DNA of 29,748 nucleotides, taken from positions 1 through 29,748 of IMG/VR virus record IMGVR_UViG_3300035179_000049. One strand, written 5' to 3'. Positions 15,855 to 22,620 of this stretch are shown in pieces. How positions within the stretch are numbered: position 1 is the first letter of the stretch; every line of letters begins with the position of its first letter. Source of the DNA: a virus. The position numbers and the translations under genes were made by a program. The notes beneath the pieces were generated by a model. That model was given only the letters and a program-made list of their open reading frames with translations, was not told the DNA's origin and ran no database searches.

Positions 15855-16973
15855 TTAGCACTCGTGCTCCAAGCACCGGATCAGAACAACCGCGTCCACG
15901 TTCTCCAGGGCGAAGTCGATCTTGAGCGAATAAAAGACGTACGTGCACTGGTCGGCCGGCTCACGCTTGGACTCGATCTTGATGTCCCGCTGGATGGCGA
16001 TGATCAGATTGTTCTTCGGCGTGAACAGGCAATCCGTGTAGACGCCCGCTCCGATGACCCCGTCCTGCCCCGCACCCGGATCTCCCAGGTTTGTCGGCAT
16101 GAGAGGAACGTCGATGATCCCCACCCGGCCGTACTGCGGCTGCATCGTCCCCTGCAGGACTGCGTCTCCGATGATCGTGCTTCTCTGGCTCAACGCGGCC
16201 AGGTAGTCCTGCGTCACAAGGTCCGAGTTTAGGAACGACATGTTGGCCAGCCCGCCGTTAGCCTTGTACTTGGACGGCATCGCTTTGATCGCTTTGTGGT
16301 ATTTGAACTCCCAGCCATAAGGAGGGGCGGGATTTTGTTCGGCGATCAGTCCTGGGTATTTGAACTCGTTGCCCGTTTCTCCGCCCTCGCAGGCGTCCAG
16401 GAGATGCGCGGATCCCGAGACCTTGTTGAAATACTGCTGGCCCGCAGCGCTGTGGCTGATGATGTAGCGCCATCCGTCCCAAAGGCTTCTGATGTCGTCG
16501 GCGGCAAAGCCGTTAAGGCCGTGCCTGTCGCTCATGTACCCAGCCTCTTCGATCTCGATGGCGATCTTCTTCGTGATGATCCCCATGAGCTGGTTCTGGT
16601 ACTGGTCAGGCGTGATTGCGGGCGGCAGATCCTCGAGGTCGTTGTCGAAGATGGCGACGCAGCCGCGCGCCTCTTTCGTCGAGAGTTGAATCTTGTTGTC
16701 GATCCACTGTTTTTTGTACTTGCTCTCGTCGAACTGCCCGGCCGGGTACAGGAACTTCCCGGACCCGAACCCGATAGCCCTCAGATTCTTCTGCGGCACG
16801 TTCATCCGCTCGATCCGGGCGTAGCCCTTCATGGCCGATTCGTCGACCATGTAGTCAATGAATCGGTCGGCCTCTTCCTCGGTCAGGGTGATCTGCGGAA
16901 GGGAGATGAGATTGTAACCCTTCTCAATCCTGTCCATCCGCAGCTTTTGCAAAAGTGATTTTGTCGTGTTCAC
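15855..16973 (-). CDS. Major capsid protein (HK97 fold)
   Basis: The 372-residue protein follows the scaffold, as in PBSX-like heads. The start is GTG 16973: AAGGAGG lies six bases upstream and overlaps the end of the scaffold, whereas farther upstream codons have no ribosome site. Typical capsid features are the long N-terminal helix region (TEEEADRFIDYMVDESAM), the EARGCVAIFDNDLEDLPP segment, and the C-terminal half with LVTQDYLAALSQRSTI, VGIIDVPLMPTN and NNLIIAIQRDIKIES (the P-domain end). The N-terminal part probably acts with the protease and scaffold in prohead maturation. Confidence 0.85.
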   Translation of the reverse strand: MNTTKSLLQKLRMDRIEKGYNLISLPQITLTEEEADRFIDYMVDESAMKGYARIERMNVPQKNLRAIGFGSGKFLYPAGQFDESKYKKQWIDNKIQLSTKEARGCVAIFDNDLEDLPPAITPDQYQNQLMGIITKKIAIEIEEAGYMSDRHGLNGFAADDIRSLWDGWRYIISHSAAGQQYFNKVSGSAHLLDACEGGETGNEFKYPGLIAEQNPAPPYGWEFKYHKAIKAMPSKYKANGGLANMSFLNSDLVTQDYLAALSQRSTIIGDAVLQGTMQPQYGRVGIIDVPLMPTNLGDPGAGQDGVIGAGVYTDCLFTPKNNLIIAIQRDIKIESKREPADQCTYVFYSLKIDFALENVDAVVLIRCLEHEC

Positions 16974-16974
16974 G

Positions 16975-17784
16975 TTAGTCCTCCTTAACAACCTTCCCGA
17001 CTATGCTCGGCCACAGGAGACGGCCGCCGGCCTTTTTGACTTCCTTCTCGTACTTGGGATCGGCGAACTTCGCGATCGGTTCGTCTCCCTCATCCCCTTC
17101 ATCTCCCTCATCGGCATCGAGGCTCTTCTTGACCGCCTTCTTCGCCGGTACGGCCTTCGCGATCGCGGCCTTGATAAGCTCCTCAACGTCGGACTTTTTG
17201 AGGGCGGGTTCCTTCGCCTTCGCTTCGAGTTCCTCGAGCCGTTTCATCTTCTGGATGAAGACTTCGGCCGTAAGGCCCTCGGCGTACTTCTTGACTTCGT
17301 CTGCGGCCGCTGGGTCTTTCAGCAGCTCGTCCAGGATTGCCGTGGCTTTCTTTAGAGCCCCGGCCTCAGTGATGAGCTTTGCGACGATGTCTCGCAATCC
17401 CGTCAACTGCTCCTTCGTGAGTTTGCTGAGCCTGGCACCGGTCTTCTCGAGATTCATCTCTCCCTCGTCATCCGACTCGACGAGCGGATAATCGGTGGTG
17501 GAGAATTTGACCAGAGCCTTGACCGCGTCCTCGAACTCATCCGGCCAGGCGTCCCTGTTGCGCTTCAAAACCTCGAGCGCGCTGACGATTTCGACAGCCG
17601 TGTCTTCCGGCAGCTCGCCTACCTTTTTGATTTGCTCTTTGGACAGGTCGCCTCCCAGGAACTTCTTTATGGTGTCCAAGAATTTCATGCTTGTTCTCCT
17701 TTTTTTGAGGTAAAACCTCTTTTTATTTGCGGCAGCATCGACCAAGCTCACCTCGAGCACTTCCAAATCTTTTAATCGCGGCAT
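16975..17784 (-). CDS. Capsid scaffold protein (with an internal second start)
   Basis: A 269-residue, highly charged, mostly helical protein just upstream of the capsid gene, fitting an internal scaffold. The long form starts at ATG 17784 (GGAGG eight bases upstream) and opens with PRLKDLEVLEVSLVDAAANK, a motif often found next to XkdF-type proteases. A second ATG at 17688 has AAAGGAG seven bases upstream and would give a 237-residue form beginning KFLDTIKKFLGG. The middle is coiled-coil-like (EVFIQKMKRLEELEAKAKE). Near the C-terminus is a short GDE repeat (DADEGDEGDEGDEP) encoded by a 9-bp DNA repeat. It should fill the prohead and then be removed by the protease. Confidence 0.75.
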   Translation of the reverse strand: MPRLKDLEVLEVSLVDAAANKKRFYLKKRRTSMKFLDTIKKFLGGDLSKEQIKKVGELPEDTAVEIVSALEVLKRNRDAWPDEFEDAVKALVKFSTTDYPLVESDDEGEMNLEKTGARLSKLTKEQLTGLRDIVAKLITEAGALKKATAILDELLKDPAAADEVKKYAEGLTAEVFIQKMKRLEELEAKAKEPALKKSDVEELIKAAIAKAVPAKKAVKKSLDADEGDEGDEGDEPIAKFADPKYEKEVKKAGGRLLWPSIVGKVVKED

Positions 17785-17946
17785 ACCACAAACCTCCACG
17801 AAAAAATTGACCTTTGGATTGGCCCCCTTGCGCGATTGCCGCTCGGCAGGTTCTCTTGGCACCTAGTGGAGCATGGAACCTATGGCGCCGAATCCGCTGA
17901 CTGGATCGGCCCTGGCTCCATCTTACATCAGTCCAGGTACTATTCT
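17785..17946 (-). ncRNA. Structured 5' leader of the scaffold-capsid message
   Basis: The predicted transcript starts near 17946, and folding begins almost at once. P1 pairs 17940-17933 with 17866-17859 (8 pairs, two G-U). P2 pairs 17920-17915 with 17872-17867 (6 pairs). P3 is a hairpin at 17910-17887 (8 pairs and one bulge) with loop AGTCAGC. The bulge between P1 and P2 contains CTGAT, which can pair with GTCAG in the P3 loop, giving a pseudoknot. CTCCAC at the P1/P2 junction is also complementary to GTGGAG at the scaffold ribosome site (17799-17794). I do not recognise a known riboswitch class. Pairings were found by eye. Confidence 0.45.
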
Positions 17947-17952
17947 CTTAAT

Positions 17953-17981
17953 CCTATACGCCACTTTTTTTTGCTTGTCAA
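17953..17981 (-). promoter_or_regulatory. Sigma70-like promoter for the scaffold-capsid genes
   Basis: On minus, TTGACA (17981-17976), 17 bases, then TATAGG (17958-17953). This is the best promoter in the head module and would restart transcription after the HNH gene. GCCACTTTT (plus-strand sense) occurs in the spacer and again ~60 bases upstream, possibly by chance or as a regulator site. Confidence 0.65.
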
Positions 17982-18099
17982 GTCCCAATGCCTAAAATTT
18001 TCGCTTGATATGCATTTGAGGCCACTTTTAAAAGGAAGATGATGAATATTGAGCGGCCAGATATATGCCCCTATTTAGGCCTAAGATCAACGCTGGCGT

Positions 18100-18699
18100 T
18101 TAGATCGAATTGCCGTGTATCTTGGCTATCTTCTTACAATAGATTATAAATTCTTGATCTGTCCTGGATCCCTTCGTCCAATTGCATGAATGGCAGATAA
18201 TCCTAATGTTTTCAATATCGATTGTTTTCCCGTTATGAATACGGTCAAGTGATGGAGTATTGTTATATGTTCCCTTCCCTTTATACTCCCAATGCAGACC
18301 GTCTCCGCAATAGAAACAATGATCGGTTTTCCCTGCAAGTTCTATTAATTGGGCAGTCGTTAAGGTTCCTTTAATTCCCCGATATTTATGATGATAAAGA
18401 GTATCTCTAGCCCACATTTTTATATTAAACTTTATATCTTGTTTTCTTTCTTCAGTGATTTTTTTGCAACGTTCTCTCCCATATTCGGGATGTAATCGTC
18501 GCCATTCTTTGTTAAGGTATTTAATCTTTTCTTTATTTTCTAGACAATATTTTTTCCTATATTCCTTCATTTCTTCGGAATGTGCACGATGCCATGCATT
18601 TGCACGATCCGGATGAGCCTTATTAAAAGCGGATTGTCTTGCTAATATACGTTCTTTGTTTTTTAAATAATATTTATGTTGATAGGCTTTCCCATCCAT
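18100..18699 (-). CDS. HNH endonuclease, AT-rich free-standing homing type
   Basis: About 199 residues from ATG 18699 (an ATG at 18723 is also possible; neither has a good ribosome site). The N-terminal 100 residues are lysine/arginine-rich repeats of the kind YYLKNKERILARQSAFNK, YCLENKEKIKYLNKEWRRL, as in DNA-binding arms of phage HNH proteins. The nuclease core has HCFYCGDGLHWEY, then PSLDRIHNGKTIDIENIRII and CHSCNWTKG, so two CxxC zinc pairs and the D-R-I-H-N catalytic strand are intact. The gene is visibly more AT-rich than its neighbours, which suggests transfer. It sits between a small head-region gene and the scaffold promoter. Confidence 0.85.
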   Translation of the reverse strand: MDGKAYQHKYYLKNKERILARQSAFNKAHPDRANAWHRAHSEEMKEYRKKYCLENKEKIKYLNKEWRRLHPEYGRERCKKITEERKQDIKFNIKMWARDTLYHHKYRGIKGTLTTAQLIELAGKTDHCFYCGDGLHWEYKGKGTYNNTPSLDRIHNGKTIDIENIRIICHSCNWTKGSRTDQEFIIYCKKIAKIHGNSI

Positions 18700-18764
18700 A
18701 GAAATATTATATAGCAAATCCATGGAACATAAAAGCGTTTTGCCGGGATAGATTTAGGAGGAGA

Positions 18765-19145
18765 TTAGCCTTGATTATTCTTGGAACTGATTATGGGTCT
18801 TTCGGTATTTTCAATCTCCGTCCACTCGATTTCACCGCCCTTACAATGAAGGCCCTCTGCAACAGCATGATAGAGATGACCATCGCCGACAAGTGCCTCG
18901 CCTGCCTCTTGGAGTTGTTCGACATATTCTTCCACAATGACTAAAAATTGTTTATCCGTCACCTGGCCATGTGCCCATTCCGCGAATTTCTGTTCGAACC
19001 AAATGAGCCCACCTGGGATTGCCGGTTGACCAAGTACCTTCCTAATAAGGACATTTTCGATCTGCCGTAGAGCATTCCGCAACCACCACGGTATTCGGTA
19101 TCTCCGGATCCCTTTCTTCTTTGCTAGTTGTTCATTCGTCTTCAT
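18765..19145 (-). CDS. Conserved-looking protein of unknown function in the head module
   Basis: A 126-residue protein from ATG 19145, chosen because GGAG lies six bases upstream; a TTG four codons earlier has no such site. It has a basic start (KTNEQLAKKKGIRRYRIPWW), a middle containing IPGGLIWFEQKFAEWAHGQV, a helical part (FLVIVEEYVEQLQEAGEALV) and GDGHLYHAVAEGLHCKG. I recognise no domain. It lies between the XkdF protease and the HNH gene, so it could help head assembly, but nothing in the sequence shows this. Confidence 0.55.
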   Translation of the reverse strand: MKTNEQLAKKKGIRRYRIPWWLRNALRQIENVLIRKVLGQPAIPGGLIWFEQKFAEWAHGQVTDKQFLVIVEEYVEQLQEAGEALVGDGHLYHAVAEGLHCKGGEIEWTEIENTERPIISSKNNQG

Positions 19146-19180
19146 ATTTATCTCCAAACAAAATAAAAAAAGTATCTTTG

Positions 19181-20374
19181 TTATGCTCTCCTAGCGAAGC
19201 CTCCCATACTCAGTCCGGTAATCGCGCCAGCTTCAATTTCCGCCCAAACTCCCGCGTCCGTGATCTTTATCATCATCCACCAAGCGCCGGCTTTGATCAT
19301 ACCGTCGCCCTTCTTTGTGTCATGCTCCGGCTGGAAACATTCGAGGATGGGAAACATATGGGCCGTGCCCTTGTGCATGATCTTGATACGGCTCGGCTGT
19401 TCGGCATACTTCATCATGAACCCGTACATCGTCTTCTGGATCTCGGCCGCGTCCGTCCAGTCACCCTGGGTATCGACTGCGTTCGGCTCATAGACGATCC
19501 CGCCCACGATCTGCTGCGCTGCGTCCTTCTTCAGGATCTTGAAGATAGCCTCAGACTCGCCATCATCGATCGCCTTCTTTTCTTCCTTGGCTGGCTCGAA
19601 TGATATAAATTTGATTTTATTGTCCTTCAGCCATTTTCTCGCCTCGGCCTCGGTCCAGTCCTTGATAGGAAAGCGCAGCGCCTGCGGGATGGCAGCCTTC
19701 GGCGGGCCGTTTTTCGGATGACCCCAGATGATATCAATAGAGGCGGGAACGACAATCGCCCCTCCATATATTTTTCCGCCCTTGGTTCTGCCGAACCTGT
19801 CGAATTTTCCGGGGTCGCTCAATCTCGCCGCGTGCTCGTTGGGATAGGGCTTTTCTATAACTTCCAAATCGGCCTTGTCCAGGGCAAGCCCCCAGGTCCC
19901 GGCGTCGTATCTTGCCGGGGACTTTTTCCAGCCCTTGCAGATTCCGCCCACCGGCTCATCGTTGCCGCACTTTAGGCACCGCGGGCTTCCCCAAGAAGTT
20001 GTCCACTTCGCCGGCTGGAATTTGTGTGACTTTTGCGCGTCGGCCTTCATGGAATTTTCAAATATTAGAGCCGTTTCATCGTCGTATGATTTTTGGTCCT
20101 CGGGACTGAGGCTTGTTTTGAAACCCGGCATTGGACCCGCCTTGTTGATGAACCTTTCGATACTGGATTCAACACCGATAGGCATGAACCTCTTTTCCAT
20201 CTCGGTCCGGAGCATCATGTATTTGGCCATAAACTCCGGCCACTCCGCAATTTCCGAGAACTTTTTGTTGCCGTGATATTGATTGAATAGTTGGATGAAC
20301 TTGAACCGACACTCTTTCAATTCTTCTGGAGTCGCCTTCGTCAAAAGCTCTTCATTAATTTTTTCGATTCTCAT
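19181..20374 (-). CDS. Prohead protease, XkdF-like, with long N-terminal extension
   Basis: A 397-residue protein. The C-terminal ~110 residues (~287-395) match the XkdF-type phage serine protease: QQIVGGIVYEPNAVDTQGDW, IKIMHKG (H334), then GVWAEIEAGAITGLSMGGFA with S389, giving likely catalytic H and S. Before it lies an unusually long region: helices (~1-65), a short cysteine cluster (PRCLKCGNDEPVGGIC), a segment with NEHAARLSDPGKFDRFGR, and DWTEAEARKWLKDNKIKFIS. The protease should cut the scaffold and the capsid N-terminus during maturation. It starts in an ATGA overlap with the membrane coiled-coil gene. Confidence 0.8.
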   Translation of the reverse strand: MRIEKINEELLTKATPEELKECRFKFIQLFNQYHGNKKFSEIAEWPEFMAKYMMLRTEMEKRFMPIGVESSIERFINKAGPMPGFKTSLSPEDQKSYDDETALIFENSMKADAQKSHKFQPAKWTTSWGSPRCLKCGNDEPVGGICKGWKKSPARYDAGTWGLALDKADLEVIEKPYPNEHAARLSDPGKFDRFGRTKGGKIYGGAIVVPASIDIIWGHPKNGPPKAAIPQALRFPIKDWTEAEARKWLKDNKIKFISFEPAKEEKKAIDDGESEAIFKILKKDAAQQIVGGIVYEPNAVDTQGDWTDAAEIQKTMYGFMMKYAEQPSRIKIMHKGTAHMFPILECFQPEHDTKKGDGMIKAGAWWMMIKITDAGVWAEIEAGAITGLSMGGFARRA

Positions 20375-20712
20375 GTGACCCTCCCATTCCTGGCCTCGAT
20401 GGCCTCGTATATCCGATTATGATCCTCTCTGTTTTCTTTTCTCAATCCGGCGATTTCTTCGGCGGCGTGCTCTACCTCAGCCTCGACCCTTGCTATCTTC
20501 TCGCCATGAATTACCACCTTGTCCGACAGGACATTCACCCGATCGGTTTGTATCCCGATCTCCTCCGTGTGTTTATCCACCCTCTCCTTCGTCCCGTTGT
20601 CGCTGGAGTTTCCCCCCTTGTTTTTTCTCATGTAATAAAGGACCGTCAATAAGGCCCCTATGTTTCCCAGCCCGACGAAGATGTTCCCCATCGTCATTAG
20701 TTCAGTTGCCAT
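20371..20712 (-). CDS. Membrane-anchored coiled-coil protein
   Basis: A 113-residue protein with one N-terminal membrane segment (GNIFVGLGNIGALLTVLYYM, ~9-28), a basic stop (RKNKGG), and a long coiled coil (KHTEEIGIQTDRVNVL to HAAEEIAGLRKENREDHNRI). This layout resembles inner-membrane spanins and XhlA-like or holin-accessory proteins, so a lysis role is possible. Its place inside the head operon is atypical for that. GGGGG precedes the ATG, two bases after the upstream gene. Confidence 0.6.
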   Translation of the reverse strand: MATELMTMGNIFVGLGNIGALLTVLYYMRKNKGGNSSDNGTKERVDKHTEEIGIQTDRVNVLSDKVVIHGEKIARVEAEVEHAAEEIAGLRKENREDHNRIYEAIEARNGRVT

Positions 20713-20714
20713 GG

Positions 20715-21029
20715 TTATCCCCCTTCAAATGAAAATCCGCACCCTTGGAAAATGACTTCTTCGGGTGTAGTCGGATAGATTTTGCAAATCTTTTCCTTTT
20801 TATCATGAATGAGGCAGACCGCCTTTTTTGTTTCGATGTCGTAAACCAGCGCCTCGCACGGAAAACCGTCGCCCTTCTCTTCGGGTATGACGCGGACCTT
20901 TTCGAGTTTCAAGGTCGTCCAATCATACTCGTCCGGGAGTAGTTTCTTAGCGCTATAGCAAAAACGCCAGGCCTCTAGGCAGCATTGACCACAGCGCTTA
21001 CAATGGCCGATCCTCTTTGGGGTGCTCAT
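20715..21029 (-). CDS. YkgJ-type CxxCxxCC metal-binding protein
   Basis: A 104-residue protein with HCKRCGQCC near the start (~9-17), GFPCEALVYD, KAVCLIHDKKEKICKIYP and a terminal GCGFSFEGG. This is the cysteine order of the YkgJ/UPF0153 family, thought to bind Fe or Zn. ATG 21029 overlaps the stop of the upstream small gene (ATGA). A TTG at 21077 in frame has AAGGA before it and would add 16 residues. The molecular role of the family is poorly known. Its presence in a phage head operon is unusual but seen in other phages with small metal-binding proteins. Confidence 0.75.
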   Translation of the reverse strand: MSTPKRIGHCKRCGQCCLEAWRFCYSAKKLLPDEYDWTTLKLEKVRVIPEEKGDGFPCEALVYDIETKKAVCLIHDKKEKICKIYPTTPEEVIFQGCGFSFEGG

Positions 21030-21253
21030 TCCGTCTTCGTCCCATACGCCCACCGGATAATAGGAAATCTTAACCAAATTTCCTTATAAATATGAGGCCA
21101 TCTCATCCAAATCAATAAGCAGAAATATCGTTCTTCCTCGTCTTCCATTTGCATCCAGAAGATGTTGAAGATAAATTGCCACAAAAGGACAATCCCAAAA
21201 ATGTCTCCCGTTCGCGTTCTGCTTATTCCTATTACTTTCGGTTTTGTTATCAT
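21026..21253 (-). CDS. Small hydrophobic protein, unknown
   Basis: A 75-residue protein. It is supported by AGGAGG eight bases before ATG 21253 and by ATGA overlaps with both neighbours. A basic start is followed by a hydrophobic aromatic stretch (DIFGIVLLWQFIFNIFW, ~17-33), an acidic break (EDEEE) and a second aromatic region (FCLLIWMRWPHIYKEIW). It may be membrane-bound. I do not recognise it. Confidence 0.55.
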   Translation of the reverse strand: MITKPKVIGISRTRTGDIFGIVLLWQFIFNIFWMQMEDEEERYFCLLIWMRWPHIYKEIWLRFPIIRWAYGTKTE

Positions 21254-21420
21254 CTTCCCGGCCTCCTCGTATGGCCTTCCCTATAATGACACACCTTGTC
21301 CGGACACTTCCAGATCGTCAGCCATCCGTTCTTCTTCCAGGAACAACAGGCCCAGGTTACTTTCATCATCTTCCCGCACCTCGGACACGACTTCGGCTTA
21401 TTGTCCGTGATCTCATTCAC
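21250..21420 (-). CDS. Small zinc-ribbon protein
   Basis: A 56-residue reading frame from GTG 21420, with GAGGAG four bases upstream and the start inside the end of the gp7-like gene. It reads CPRCGK near residue 12, then WACCSWKKNGWL, WKCPDKVCHYREG, so it has two to three cysteine pairs of a zinc ribbon. It ends at TGA 21250-21252, which overlaps the next ATG. The length is below the usual gene-caller cut-off. It probably binds zinc; its partner is unknown. Confidence 0.65.
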   Translation of the reverse strand: MNEITDNKPKSCPRCGKMMKVTWACCSWKKNGWLTIWKCPDKVCHYREGHTRRPGR

Positions 21421-22318
21421 TTGACTCCTCGCCTATCGCCATCGCCCAGCAACATTCGCACCGGGGATGCGCCGGAATCTCCCCCTCTGCCTCATCCACG
21501 TCGTAGACCCTCCCATCATTCGGAAGGCAGATCTCCTCGCAGGCCGTAGGATCCGCGACCCATTCAAGTTTCTCGATGCCGTGCTCCTTGTACGACAACC
21601 TCGTTCCTTCACTCAATGCCTCGGCCGTCTCAGTCCGGGCGATCGTCATGGCCCGGTCGGTCTGCATATGCTGGGCGAGCCGCTCGATCTTGCTCATGAT
21701 CTCGCCCTCGTCCATCCCGCTTTCCAAAAGGTCGCTGTAATATTTGCCGAGGCTCTCGCCCTGTTTTCCGCTAACCCCGACGATCGTCCTTAGTTCCCTA
21801 CCCAGCGTCCCAAGATCCCGCCCTGATACAATGCCCGAGGAGATGTATCCCCTGATTCCGTACCTCGTCTCCTCGGTGATCCCCTTCACGAGTTCCCCCG
21901 CGTGCTTTCCTGCCCACTTAGCCGAGCGCTCGGTCATTTCCCCTATGCTTCCTCCGCCAGCCTTGAAGCGTACGCTCTTGTACCCAAGACTGTGGGCTTC
22001 CATGAGTGCAGGGAAGAAAATATCCTCACCCATCTTCTCCAAGGCCTTCCAATCGGCCAGCTTGTCCGCTATCTCTGCCGGACTGCCCTTCGGGAGTCCC
22101 CTGGCCAGCCTCGCCAGGACGGCCTTCCTGACCTTGTCCTTCCATAAGACTGCTGCCCTGGCCATGTTCTTTTGAGCCTTGACCCTCAAGACTTTGTAGG
22201 CCCGGGGGATCCCCGCCCTTCTCGCCTTGTGAATCTGGGCGAGCTCCCGCCTCACCGCAGCCAACTCGTGAATATGCCGCGGCTCGAAGGATATGGAAAG
22301 GGACAGTTCTTCGCTCAA
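21413..22318 (-). CDS. Head morphogenesis protein, SPP1 gp7 / Mu F-like
   Basis: A 301-residue protein. The C-terminal part carries the family pattern: ARTETAEALSEGTRLSYKEHG, then LEWVADPTACEEICLPNDGR and EIPAHPRCECCWAMA, where the cysteines and histidine likely bind metal. The first half is helical and basic. Such minor head proteins bind the portal and enter the prohead with DNA-ejection functions. It starts at TTG 22318 (GGAGG nine bases upstream, stop overlap TTGA) just after a small gene that follows the portal. Confidence 0.85.
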   Translation of the reverse strand: MSEELSLSISFEPRHIHELAAVRRELAQIHKARRAGIPRAYKVLRVKAQKNMARAAVLWKDKVRKAVLARLARGLPKGSPAEIADKLADWKALEKMGEDIFFPALMEAHSLGYKSVRFKAGGGSIGEMTERSAKWAGKHAGELVKGITEETRYGIRGYISSGIVSGRDLGTLGRELRTIVGVSGKQGESLGKYYSDLLESGMDEGEIMSKIERLAQHMQTDRAMTIARTETAEALSEGTRLSYKEHGIEKLEWVADPTACEEICLPNDGRVYDVDEAEGEIPAHPRCECCWAMAIGEESSE

Positions 22319-22617
22319 TTATGACGGCCTCCGCCTGGGATCCTCGTTACCGGCTGAATCATCCGGCGCCCTTGAGCATCCCTGGGATCCTCTCTCTGTT
22401 TCTTGATCTCGGCCATGGATGCCTCGAGTTCCTCGGTCGTTATCTCTTTGATGAAAACGACGTTGTCTGCCCGGACCATCTTCTTGCCTCCGCTGGCTGA
22501 GATGATTTCAACGATCCTGCTCGGCTTGCCGAACTTCTTCTTGAGTTCCTCCGCGTCGTATTCGTCCCTCGTCAGGATCGTCATCGCCGGCACTCCCAAA
22601 TAAATAATCAGTGGCAT
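22315..22617 (-). CDS. Small protein between portal and gp7, unknown
   Basis: A 100-residue protein. AAGGAG lies eight bases before ATG 22617; an internal ATG at 22584 would remove a short hydrophobic start. The body is beta then helical (SRIVEIISASGGKKMVRADN; ITTEELEASMAEIKKQRED), with a basic, disordered-looking tail. No family is recognised. It could be a small head-associated protein. Confidence 0.55.
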   Translation of the reverse strand: MPLIIYLGVPAMTILTRDEYDAEELKKKFGKPSRIVEIISASGGKKMVRADNVVFIKEITTEELEASMAEIKKQREDPRDAQGRRMIQPVTRIPGGGRHN

Positions 22618-22620
22618 AGG

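Noticed and set aside
17915-17932. Hammerhead ribozyme, suggested by CTGATG in the scaffold leader
   Set aside because: The conserved CUGANGA core is not complete (CTGATGT) and no GAAA partner is placed correctly.
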